Position numbers and translations under genes: made by a program. The notes beneath the pieces were generated by a model. It searched no databases, was not told the DNA's origin, and saw nothing but the letters and a program-made list of their open reading frames with translations. 11,596 nucleotides of DNA from Candidatus Omnitrophota bacterium (lineage in GTDB: Bacteria > Omnitrophota > Gorgyraeia > Duberdicusellales > 4484-171), in assembly GCA_028710385.1 (NCBI GenBank), contig JAQTUC010000042.1:1-11596 (forward strand), in the 5' to 3' direction. Shown here in pieces: positions 1 to 6,460 of this stretch (position 1 is the stretch's first letter; each line of letters opens with the position of its first letter).

Positions 1-851
1 CTCTCCCCTACGGGTATGGAACGTATGGAATAATTAAAATCAGGGTTATCCAGGCCGTAATAAAGTTTACTTAGGGTGGTTTTTAAATTTTTTGCCAAAT
101 CGCTTATTTCCTCTTTGTTGATATCGGCGAATGAAACGCTGTGCCTGCGCGGGAAAATCCATGTAGCAAAGGGCGAAAATGCTGCGTAAGGCATAAAGGC
201 GACAAAGTGCTCGGTTTCTAAAACTATCCGTGTTCTTTCTTTAAGCTCGCTTTCAAGCATCGCGCAAAATACGCATTTGCCGTTAAAATCAAAAAAACTT
301 GCCGCACGTTCAAGCCGGCTTCTTATCTGCGGCGGCACAACCGGCGTTGCAATCAGCTGCGAATGGGGATGCTCCAGGGAAGTTCCTGCGGAAGGGCCGT
401 GATTTTTAAATATAACGATACATTCTATACCCTGCATTTTAGAAATAGCGGTGTAGCGCGCTTTGTAAACATTAAGAATATTTTCAATTTCCTCATTGGT
501 CATAAGAGCAGTAACCTTATTGTGCAAAGGATGCTCAATTATTACTTCATGCATCCCGAAACCGTTTATAGAATTATATAAACCGCGTATGTGCCTCTCT
601 TTTTTTTCTTCGCTTGAGACAGCTCCGAATTTATTATATACGGAGCGGACCTTCCATCTATTTGCATCGCCCAAACGAAAAGTTTCAATCGGTGTTTGGC
701 TTTCATTGCCGGGGCAGAAAGGGCAGTTTTCTTTATATTCAGGCAGGTTTTGTTCTTTTTTTTCTTTTATAAAATCTTTGGGCCTTTTAGCGCGCTCGGT
801 TGCAAGTATTATCCATTCGCCGGAAATAATATTATACCTTAATTCAGACAT
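1..851 (-). CDS. galT: Galactose-1-phosphate uridylyltransferase (GalT, HIT superfamily), C-terminus cut by window edge
   Basis: Reading from ATG at 851 gives 283 residues before the window ends, so the C-terminus is missing. Zinc-ligand pair CPFC is at residues 43-46. The catalytic block GPSAGTSLEHPHSQ has the HPH triad at 161-163, with H163 as the expected uridylylated nucleophile and Q165 after it. A second C-x-x-C pair (C193/C196) starts the second half. The family swaps UMP between UDP-glucose and galactose-1-phosphate in the Leloir pathway; GalT-like nucleotidyl-sugar phosphorylases share these motifs, so the exact substrate is open. A strong ribosome site (AGGGAGG, 857-863) supports the start. 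The gene lies 12 bp after the TMEM175-like gene and is probably the distal part of the envelope operon that starts at 4507. Confidence 0.9.
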   Translation of the reverse strand, partial: MSELRYNIISGEWIILATERAKRPKDFIKEKKEQNLPEYKENCPFCPGNESQTPIETFRLGDANRWKVRSVYNKFGAVSSEEKKERHIRGLYNSINGFGMHEVIIEHPLHNKVTALMTNEEIENILNVYKARYTAISKMQGIECIVIFKNHGPSAGTSLEHPHSQLIATPVVPPQIRSRLERAASFFDFNGKCVFCAMLESELKERTRIVLETEHFVAFMPYAAFSPFATWIFPRRHSVSFADINKEEISDLAKNLKTTLSKLYYGLDNPDFNYSIRSIPVGE

Positions 852-863
852 AACTGCCTCCCT

Positions 864-1472
864 TTATGTATGGTTTTCCCTGAAATTAAATCTTTTTAAC
901 GATAAAATAATCGGGACTAAAATATAAAGGTAAACGGAAATATGCGGATTTGCAAAAGCAACCAGAAAAGCAATAAACGCCACAAAGGGCGTAACAAGAA
1001 GTTGCTTTTTTTCAATTGCTATTTCGCTCTCGCTAAGATTTTCCTCAACCAAGCGTTTATTTTTGGTGGCATATGCCCAGTTTAAATAAAATAACACCCC
1101 CATTACAAACATATTTATATGAAAATAAACCTGGGCCATCCAGTCTGCCGGAAAATCTCCGGCTATGGAAGTTGAAAAAGGCACGAGCGTAACCGACATG
1201 AATATGAACATATTTATCCATAGATGCTTCTTATCCGTATGCGTTATATGATGAAACTGGTGATGGTGTATTACCCAGAATAAAGCCAAAAGTATAAAGC
1301 TTAAAGCGAAATTAAAAATTTCCTGGAATTGCCCGATTAAGAATTTATGTAAACCTTCTACCGAGAGCTCCTGGCTTTTTTTTGGAAGGTCTATAGTTAC
1401 AGCCAAAAGGGTCATTGCTATCGCAAAGATTCCATCGGCAAGGGCAATAATGCGCCCAACATTAAGCTTCAT
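864..1472 (-). CDS. TMEM175-type (DUF1211) potassium channel family membrane protein
   Basis: 202 residues, the usual length of a bacterial single-repeat TMEM175 subunit with about six membrane helices. The signature helix 1 is RIIALADGIFAIAMTLL (7-23): the family motif RxxxFSDGxxAIxxT is present except that FSD reads LAD. Helix 3 ends in a His-rich segment (FWVIHHHQFHH, 65-75), followed by WINMFIF and LVPFS, typical of the family. Bacterial relatives are K+-selective tetrameric channels with the helix-1 hydrophobic residues lining the pore; conduction here is inferred only. The ATG at 1472 overlaps the stop of the upstream acyltransferase (ATGA), and GAGGAG lies just upstream, indicating translational coupling. 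Confidence 0.85.
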   Translation of the reverse strand: MKLNVGRIIALADGIFAIAMTLLAVTIDLPKKSQELSVEGLHKFLIGQFQEIFNFALSFILLALFWVIHHHQFHHITHTDKKHLWINMFIFMSVTLVPFSTSIAGDFPADWMAQVYFHINMFVMGVLFYLNWAYATKNKRLVEENLSESEIAIEKKQLLVTPFVAFIAFLVAFANPHISVYLYILVPIILSLKRFNFRENHT

Positions 1473-2257
1473 AGCTCCTCAATTCCCTGTTTTTCAGATA
1501 ATTTTGTTTTTATCGCTTCCTGGGAGAGCATGCTTAGAGATTTTCTGCCTGCGCCTTTAAAGCTTTCAATCGGCTCAAGTATGTCAACCTCTACCTCTAT
1601 GGTTTTAAGGCCCAGGAAATCAACCAGATGGGGCACGAATTCCATATCACCGTACCAAAAAATGCAATCCTTATTTTTTTCGGTTACCGCCTCTCCATTT
1701 ACCTTTATATATTTTATCACAAAAGGAAGTATCATTGAATTGCTTGCGATAGGCGCTTCAAAAAAAGAAGATTTAAACAATATATTATTGGGCGAGGCTG
1801 TTGTTGTGCCCTGCGGAAAAAACATTACATTTACTCCGTTTTTAAGCATAGAACTTATTTTTTCAATTTCTTTCTGCAAACCTGAAGGCGTGCTTCTGTT
1901 TACAAAAATAGTCTGGGAAATAAGGCTAAAGACACCGAAAAAAGGCCAGGTCTTAAGGTCGCCGCGGGCAACAAATATAAGCGGAAAAATCCTGCTTGCG
2001 ATTATTCCGTCCAGGTAGCTTAAGTGCCCGGTAACAAGGAAGAAACCTTTTTTATTTTTTATCTTGTCAAAGCCGGATATTTTTATTTTCAAACCCATAA
2101 TAAAAGCAGCTATTATGCTAAAGGCATGTATGGCAAAGGAAATTGAGCGCGCTTTCTTTTTTTGGGAAAAAAATAATAAACAGTTAAGGCCGGCGAACAC
2201 AAAAATAAAAAAAATGATTTGAAGGAATAAAAACAGTATCTTAAGTATTTTTATCAT
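1469..2257 (-). CDS. PlsC-family lysophospholipid/lyso-aminolipid acyltransferase, OlsA-like
   Basis: 262 residues with N-terminal hydrophobic segments at about 5-30 and 40-55, placing it at the inner membrane. LPLAT blocks are in order: H-x4-D catalytic motif GHLSYLDG (H78, D83), block II FVNRSTPSG (117-125), block III FPQGTTT (146-152) and block IV ILPFVIKY (175-182). Block III normally reads FPEGT; here Glu is Gln (codon CAG). The family transfers an acyl chain to a lysolipid. The gene overlaps the upstream OlsB-like gene by 17 bp, so it is probably the O-acyltransferase that converts a lyso-aminolipid to the diacyl form (OlsA role). A conventional lysophosphatidic acid acyltransferase is the alternative. 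Confidence 0.85.
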   Translation of the reverse strand: MIKILKILFLFLQIIFFIFVFAGLNCLLFFSQKKKARSISFAIHAFSIIAAFIMGLKIKISGFDKIKNKKGFFLVTGHLSYLDGIIASRIFPLIFVARGDLKTWPFFGVFSLISQTIFVNRSTPSGLQKEIEKISSMLKNGVNVMFFPQGTTTASPNNILFKSSFFEAPIASNSMILPFVIKYIKVNGEAVTEKNKDCIFWYGDMEFVPHLVDFLGLKTIEVEVDILEPIESFKGAGRKSLSMLSQEAIKTKLSEKQGIEEL

Positions 2258-2975
2258 TAAATTTTTTTCTGTAGGGAATATTCATCTTTGCCACGTCAAG
2301 CATCATAAAGAAATCTACGGTTTTAAAATAACTGTCAAAAGCAGGCTCCGAGCAGATTACAGCACCCATCTTAAGATAGCCTTTGATAAGCGAAGGAAGA
2401 CAGCTAAGAATTTCTTTGATGTCCAAATTGTCACGGCAAAGATTATATTTGCATATCTTTTCCTTTAAGGGATAGGCCCTGAAACTCTCCCCGGAAAAAT
2501 AGCCTGCCTTAAAATAAGAAACTATTTTTCCGACATAATCAGCGTCTGCGTTTTCTATGCTAGGGCAGCCGAAGATATACTTTACTTCGTTATCAAGCAT
2601 AAAAGAAATTATCTGCTTCCACATAAATTTTAATATCGGAAATTTTCTGTAATCGCTAAGCACACAGGCTCTGCTCATTTCAAGCACCTGGCCATGGCAA
2701 TTATTTTTTATATTAGTAAGATCAAATTCTGTTTCGGAATAAAAACCATGATGTTTTTTTGCATCGGAACCCAACAGCAGGCGGTAACTGCCTATAATTT
2801 TGTTTTCCTCATTATCCATAACAGCAAGATGATGGCTGTAGGCGTCAAACTCATCCTCTTCTTTTTCATTTTTCCCGAAAAAAACCCTTCCTCTTAAATA
2901 TTTTACCTCATCCAGAAGCTTCTTATCGCGGGCAAAGATTATTTCAAATCTGTCTTTGTTGTTTGGCGGCTCCAT
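2241..2975 (-). CDS. olsB: GNAT-fold N-acyltransferase, OlsB-like (lyso-ornithine/aminolipid synthase)
   Basis: 244 residues. OlsB/hemolysin-like acetyltransferase landmarks appear in order: LRGRVFF (27-33), EFDAYSHHLAV (42-52; family form DEFDxxCDHLxV), GSYRLL (62-67), FYSETEFDL (78-86), LEMSRACV (98-105), FGCPSI (135-140) and the C-terminal LPSLIKGYLKMGA (193-205) followed by FDSYFKTVDFFMMLDV. The family attaches a 3-hydroxyacyl chain from acyl-ACP to the alpha-amino group of ornithine or, in relatives, glycine or another amino acid. The substrate cannot be read from sequence. The 17-bp overlap with the PlsC-like gene is the main support for a two-step aminolipid pathway. The ribosome site is weak. 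Confidence 0.8.
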   Translation of the reverse strand: MEPPNNKDRFEIIFARDKKLLDEVKYLRGRVFFGKNEKEEDEFDAYSHHLAVMDNEENKIIGSYRLLLGSDAKKHHGFYSETEFDLTNIKNNCHGQVLEMSRACVLSDYRKFPILKFMWKQIISFMLDNEVKYIFGCPSIENADADYVGKIVSYFKAGYFSGESFRAYPLKEKICKYNLCRDNLDIKEILSCLPSLIKGYLKMGAVICSEPAFDSYFKTVDFFMMLDVAKMNIPYRKKFNDKNT

Positions 2976-3047
2976 AATTATTCCGGATTAACCATTTTAA
3001 TTTAATTCTTTATATACCGCTATATGGCATTTACGGTGTGTTTAAAA

Positions 3048-3512
3048 CTACTTAGCGATATCCTCGTTCCAAAGCAAAGGATTTTTTTTGATAAAACTTT
3101 TCATTATATCCCTGCATTCTTTGAGGTTTAAGTTGATAATTTCAACTCCGCGTTTTTTTGAATAGTTTTCAGGCCCTTTAAAAGTTTTATTCTCGCCTAT
3201 AACAATTGTGGGTATTTTGTAAAGCAGTATCGCCCCCGTGCACATATCACAGGGAGACAATGTTGAATAAATAACGCATTTTTTATATTCGGAAGCCCTA
3301 AGCCTGCCGGCACAATTCAGGCAATCCATTTCGGCGTGCAATATTGAAGAGTTTTTTTGAATACGTTTATTATGCCCGCGGCCGATAATTCTGCCGTTCT
3401 TAACAAGCACCGAGCCTATGGGAATTCCTCCATTTCTAAGGCTGATTTTTGCCTGCCTCAGCGCCTCTTCCATGAATTTGATATGAGCGCTTTTGACAAT
3501 CTTAGCTGTCAT
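3048..3512 (-). CDS. Cytosine deaminase, fungal FCY1-like member of the CDA superfamily
   Basis: 154 residues. Zinc and catalytic motifs are HAE (H59, E61) and SPCDMC (C88, C91); E61 is the expected proton shuttle. The match to yeast FCY1 goes beyond the superfamily core: NGGIPIGSVLV (28-38), GRGHN with N48, LSPCDMCTGAIL (85-96), IPTIVIGEN, and the tail LLWNEDI, whose W148 and D151 correspond to the C-terminal residues that close over the pyrimidine in FCY1. This points to cytosine to uracil deamination (EC 3.5.4.1) rather than tRNA adenosine or guanine deamination. The start is 17 bp after the upstream stop with no clear ribosome site; the N-terminus fits FCY1 length. Confidence 0.87.
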   Translation of the reverse strand: MTAKIVKSAHIKFMEEALRQAKISLRNGGIPIGSVLVKNGRIIGRGHNKRIQKNSSILHAEMDCLNCAGRLRASEYKKCVIYSTLSPCDMCTGAILLYKIPTIVIGENKTFKGPENYSKKRGVEIINLNLKECRDIMKSFIKKNPLLWNEDIAK

Positions 3513-3529
3513 GCTGAATACATTTCTGT

Positions 3530-4507
3530 TTATATCTGAATATCAACGGAAAATTCCGCATAGCCTCCGTTTTTGATACTCAATTTTCCGTCAATGTCCC
3601 TGTATCTGATATAGCGGTCAAATACGCCTCCGCCGGCAAGCGTTACAGACACAAATTTATTAATTTTGTATTTTAACCCCGTGCCTATACGCATATCATT
3701 ATAAATTAAAACCACGTTCTCCTCGTTCCCCTTCTTTACTTCAAACTCAGCGCCCAGAGGAAGCTCCATCTGCGTAAAGATAGTAATCCTGTCATTGGGA
3801 GAATAAGCTATCGCCGGATCATCTGTTGTGATATTAAAAACCCATTTATCATTTGGTTTATACACAAATCCCGCTATAGGGAAAAACTTATCTTTATAAT
3901 CAGGAAGAAATGCCAAGCCCCCCACAAAAACCCATTTATCGTCAGGCTTATAAATAAGAAAAGTATTGACCGGCATCCTGAAAGAAGAAGTTTCAAAACG
4001 CCAGTCATCCCTGTACATTGAAGGGCTGGCTCCAAGGTTTATATAGGTCTTATCTAAATTGAAAAAAGGCAGGATAACATCCAGGCCTGCGCTTAAACCT
4101 GTTAAATGCGACGGCAATTCAAGGCTTGAATTTTCGTTTAAATCAATATATTCGCTGTTAAGAGAAAAGGTAACCGGTATTTTTTCAAAAAGTTTGTATT
4201 CGCAGGAATAATCAAATTCTGACTCTATAATTGAAATGTGTGAATTATCGTCTTTTGAGCTGACAGAAGGAAGAAATGTCAGATAAGGCTCTGCTTCGTG
4301 TTTACCGAAAGCTTCCAGAGTTTCGCTTTCCTCCGCCAGGCCAACACTTTCCTTAACCGGCAGGGGTTCTCGCTGCGTAGGCAAATTATCCGGCTCATTT
4401 GCCTGTTCTTTCTTAATTTCTCCTGGAGTTATCTCTTGGGCAGCTAGGACAGAACTGCCTGCAAGAAAGATAACTGCAATTAAAATAAATTTTATATATT
4501 TTCTCAT
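3530..4507 (-). CDS. Secreted, probably outer-membrane beta-barrel protein (DUF6268-like)
   Basis: 325 residues. A Sec signal peptide covers about 1-23 (hydrophobic IKFILIAVIFLAG, then SSVLAA before the cut). Residues 24-75 are a Pro/Glu-rich, probably disordered linker. The rest alternates short amphipathic strands and turns, with recurring units YKPDDKWVF (186-194), YKPNDKWVF (216-224) and YSPNDRITIF (235-244). This pattern resembles DUF6268-type porin-like barrels; the family call is from memory. The last residue is Ile, not the aromatic usual for BAM-inserted barrels. It is the first gene of the left block, next to a divergent promoter region, and its ATG has no ribosome site (see promoter at 4524-4551). 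Confidence 0.7.
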   Translation of the reverse strand: MRKYIKFILIAVIFLAGSSVLAAQEITPGEIKKEQANEPDNLPTQREPLPVKESVGLAEESETLEAFGKHEAEPYLTFLPSVSSKDDNSHISIIESEFDYSCEYKLFEKIPVTFSLNSEYIDLNENSSLELPSHLTGLSAGLDVILPFFNLDKTYINLGASPSMYRDDWRFETSSFRMPVNTFLIYKPDDKWVFVGGLAFLPDYKDKFFPIAGFVYKPNDKWVFNITTDDPAIAYSPNDRITIFTQMELPLGAEFEVKKGNEENVVLIYNDMRIGTGLKYKINKFVSVTLAGGGVFDRYIRYRDIDGKLSIKNGGYAEFSVDIQI

Positions 4508-4523
4508 ATAATAATTATTTTTA

Positions 4524-4551
4524 ATTATACCAGAAACTCCAGCCTTGGTAA
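4524..4551 (-). promoter_or_regulatory. Extended -10 promoter for the 4507-to-1 operon, very short leader
   Basis: On the minus strand the -10 box TATAAT (4524-4529) is preceded by TGG, forming an extended -10. A -35-like TTACCA (4546-4551, 4 of 6 matches) sits 16 bp upstream. The expected transcript start is about 4517, leaving about 10 nt before the ATG at 4507, too short for a normal Shine-Dalgarno site. Confidence 0.6.
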
Positions 4552-4564
4552 GAAATTTTTAATG

Positions 4565-4633
4565 TCCGCCGCCGGCCTCAAACGGCGGGTAGCGAAATCC
4601 CGCTCACCCCGTTCAACGCGGGCAAAAGCGGGA
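4565..4633. repeat. GC-rich double hairpin, possible REP-like element
   Basis: Two adjacent stems stand in otherwise AT-rich intergenic DNA. The first pairs CCGCCG (4566-4571, or alternatively 4569-4574) with CGGCGG (4583-4588). The second pairs TCCCGCT (4598-4604) perfectly with AGCGGGA (4627-4633), with a nested CCCG (4608-4611) to CGGG (4619-4622). No U-tract follows on either side, and no gene ends here, so a terminator role is unlikely. The form fits a dispersed palindromic repeat, but only one copy is in this window. Confidence 0.5.
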
Positions 4634-4661
4634 CAAAATTAAAGATTTTGGCAAAAGGCAG

Positions 4662-4692
4662 CAAATTTTCCGGCAATAGCAAAGAAAATTTG
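4662..4692. repeat. 9-bp perfect inverted repeat upstream of the DUF3047 promoter
   Basis: CAAATTTTC (4662-4670) and GAAAATTTG (4684-4692) are exact reverse complements separated by 13 bp. The repeat ends 22 bp before the -35 box at 4715, a suitable place for a dimeric regulator or for a cruciform. No protein can be named. Confidence 0.45.
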
Positions 4693-4714
4693 TCCATCCG
4701 AATTAACAAATCGT

Positions 4715-4743
4715 TTGACTCATACATACCGCAGAGTTACAAT
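4715..4743 (+). promoter_or_regulatory. Sigma-70-type promoter for the DUF3047-HAMP pair, near-leaderless
   Basis: TTGACT (4715-4720, 5 of 6) and TACAAT (4738-4743, 5 of 6) are separated by 17 bp. A start at about 4750 leaves only about 6 nt before ATG 4756. This also argues against the upstream in-frame TTG at 4648 as the start. Confidence 0.7.
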
Positions 4744-4755
4744 CAAATCAACACA

Positions 4756-5541
4756 ATGAAGCCAAAAAAAATATTTTCAATAATTTTACTATCGCTTGCC
4801 GTTGTTATCCTTATCGTCTACGCCGCTAACCTGCCCAAATTATTTAAGTTTGATAAAAAAGATGCTTTACGCGAATGGCAGGAAAAAATATTTAAAAACC
4901 GCGTGCTTTACACAATTGAGCCTACTGAAGGAGGCGGACAGCTTGTTGCAAACAGCAAAAATGCCTGCTCTGGCCTGATTTATAACATACGGTTTGACCC
5001 GAAACAATATCCTTTAATAAGCTGGAAATGGAAAGTTTTAAAGTTTCCGGAAAAAAACTATTACGCCAGCGCTCTTCTTCCTAAAAAGAGCGTAAGCTTA
5101 TGGGAAAAATTCCTTATTGCCGTTGGCTTAAAATCGCAGCCTCCGAAGCCAAAATCAACCAACCAGGCGGCTGCGGGAAAGGGGAGCAAAAGCGGCTGGC
5201 TTGAAAGGGATGACTATGCCGCAAGGATATATGTAATTTTCCCGAGCTGGATTTTTTCCAATATAAAAGCCATTGAATACGTCTGGAGCGATGACCTGCC
5301 GAAAGGAACTGTTATGACAAGCCCGTATTTTCCGAATATTAAACTAATTATAGTTGAATCCGGAAAAAAAGATAACAACGACTGGGTTTACGAAGAAAGA
5401 AATATTTATGAAGATTATAAACGCGCTTTCGGCGCAGGCCCTTCAGGAGTAGGGGCCATAGCTATAATGACGGATACAGACAATACTATGTCAACAGCGG
5501 AAGCCTTATACACAGATATAAAAGTGGGGTATGAAAAATGA
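4756..5541 (+). CDS. Membrane-anchored DUF3047 family protein
   Basis: 261 residues from ATG 4756. Basic KPKK is followed by a hydrophobic signal-anchor (about 6-25), so the body should be periplasmic. DUF3047 features: ISWKWKV near residue 95, DDYAARIYVIF (152-162), EYVWSDDLPKGT (174-185), a W-x-x-EERNIYEDYKRAFG stretch, and TDTDNT (239-244) near the end. A Lys/Ala/Gly/Ser-rich insert lies just before DDYAAR. The biochemical role of DUF3047 is unknown to me. An in-frame TTG at 4648 would add 36 residues, but the promoter at 4715-4743 lies inside that extension and the anchor begins at the ATG. The gene overlaps the HAMP gene by 4 bp. Confidence 0.85.
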   Translation: MKPKKIFSIILLSLAVVILIVYAANLPKLFKFDKKDALREWQEKIFKNRVLYTIEPTEGGGQLVANSKNACSGLIYNIRFDPKQYPLISWKWKVLKFPEKNYYASALLPKKSVSLWEKFLIAVGLKSQPPKPKSTNQAAAGKGSKSGWLERDDYAARIYVIFPSWIFSNIKAIEYVWSDDLPKGTVMTSPYFPNIKLIIVESGKKDNNDWVYEERNIYEDYKRAFGAGPSGVGAIAIMTDTDNTMSTAEALYTDIKVGYEK

Positions 5542-5972
5542 TGAAATTAAAAGACCGTAGAAAAAAATTTTTCGCAAACCCTCTGCACCGCCAGACTTTC
5601 ATGCTTGTGCTTATGGCAGCCCTCGTGCCTGCAACAATTGTGACGATCTGCCTCTATTATTTAATATTTGGAATTACTTCCGCAGAGGTTGGTTTTCCTG
5701 AAGCAATCGCTTATAACATACTTCCTGCTGCAAGGAGGGTAACTTCTATACTGCTTTTTACCGCTCCGATTAGCCTGCTGATAATACTTATATTCGCCTA
5801 CAAAATAACGCACAGGATAGTTGGACCTTTTGACAGAATAGTATACGAATTAGATGCCCACATAAAAGACAGAAGAGGCGGCCACATTAAAATAAGAAAA
5901 TCAGACAAGTTCCACGCATTGGTTGAAAAAATAAACCATCTTCTTGATAAGATTAAGCTGCCTGTGGATTAA
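5538..5972 (+). CDS. Two-helix membrane protein with a stand-alone HAMP domain
   Basis: 144 residues. Basic N-terminus, TM1 about 20-46, a short external loop with no sensor domain, TM2 about 69-90, then a HAMP-like region (about 91-141) with the conserved GP (96-97), amphipathic helix 1 FDRIVYELDAHI, a connector, and helix 2 HALVEKINHLLDKI. No kinase, cyclase or chemotaxis output domain follows, so it is a HAMP-only protein that probably senses or transmits through a partner. The start overlaps the DUF3047 stop (ATGATGA); the second ATG at 5541 is equally possible. Coupled translation with DUF3047 suggests the two act together at the inner membrane. Confidence 0.8.
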   Translation: MMKLKDRRKKFFANPLHRQTFMLVLMAALVPATIVTICLYYLIFGITSAEVGFPEAIAYNILPAARRVTSILLFTAPISLLIILIFAYKITHRIVGPFDRIVYELDAHIKDRRGGHIKIRKSDKFHALVEKINHLLDKIKLPVD

Positions 5973-5999
5973 CTGGCTGGCAGGTTTGCAAGCCGGCAG
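5973..5999. repeat. Hairpin directly after the HAMP gene, related to the 8405-8460 hairpin
   Basis: CTGGCTGGC (5973-5981) pairs with GCCGGCAG (5992-5999), with one bulged G and one G-T pair, around a 10-nt loop AGGTTTGCAA. There is no U-tract, so it is at best a weak terminator for the plus-strand pair, which converges on the minus-strand gene ending at 6018. Its minus strand contains CAAACCTGC, the same 9-mer found in the loop of the 8405-8460 hairpin. Confidence 0.45.
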
Positions 6000-6017
6000 G
6001 TTAAATCTATAAAATTA

Positions 6018-6449
6018 TCAACTAATCTTATGGCCTGAATTCAGGCTGAACCCAAGCTTCCAATAAATGCAATTCACTTTTGCATTTTCGGTTATTTTTA
6101 CTTCGCTTTCTTTGCCTGTTGCAACCACTCCGTGCCATATCCCTTTGTGTAGAACAACCGGCTTGTCCAGGTTAAAACAATGTATTCTCTTTGGGGATTT
6201 TGCTTTTGCCACATAGAGAAGCGTCTTTCCGGCCACAGGCTCAAAACTTTCAAAAGTTTTTGGGTGCTGCTCAAGCTTATTTATGGTTTTATCCCTTACT
6301 ATCAAATAAGCTATTCTCCAGCCTACATTTTCCCGCTCTTTACATACTATGCAAAAAAGATTGCGCGTTTTGCTTTTTTTATGCCGCAAAGGATGGTGTA
6401 TAAGCCTTCCGAAAGAAGCAAAATTTTTGGCTGTGATTGTTTTAATCAT
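6018..6449 (-). CDS. AllA-like (ureidoglycolate lyase family) cupin protein, function uncertain
   Basis: 143 residues. The segment LEQHPKTFESFEPVAGKTLLY (split as LEQHPKTFESFEPV, 59-72, then GKTLLY) and HKGIWHGVVA (101-110) match the ureidoglycolate lyase family pattern HPxTFExFxPL ... KGxWHHPLLAL, with H62 and H106 in the metal and substrate site positions. The second His of WHH is Gly here. AllA cleaves ureidoglycolate to glyoxylate and urea, but no other allantoin-catabolism gene is nearby, so a related cupin function is more cautious. An exact AGGAGG (6453-6458) supports the ATG at 6449; the gene starts 11 bp after the secreted 190-residue gene and is likely co-transcribed. Confidence 0.7.
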   Translation of the reverse strand: MIKTITAKNFASFGRLIHHPLRHKKSKTRNLFCIVCKERENVGWRIAYLIVRDKTINKLEQHPKTFESFEPVAGKTLLYVAKAKSPKRIHCFNLDKPVVLHKGIWHGVVATGKESEVKITENAKVNCIYWKLGFSLNSGHKIS

Positions 6450-6460
6450 TAATCCTCCTG

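Noticed and set aside
363..927. Plus-strand open frames of 72 and 143 codons
   Set aside because: They lie antisense to galT, which has a complete set of catalytic motifs on the minus strand; neither shows a family signature.
4648..4755. In-frame TTG start adding 36 residues to the DUF3047 protein
   Set aside because: A TTGACT-17-TACAAT promoter and an inverted repeat lie inside this stretch, it has no ribosome site, and the membrane anchor begins at the ATG at 4756.
6033..6046. 14-bp perfect palindrome GCCTGAATTCAGGC
   Set aside because: It lies within the 3' end of the AllA-like coding sequence, has no loop and no U-tract, and is explained by the codons; a terminator role is unsupported.
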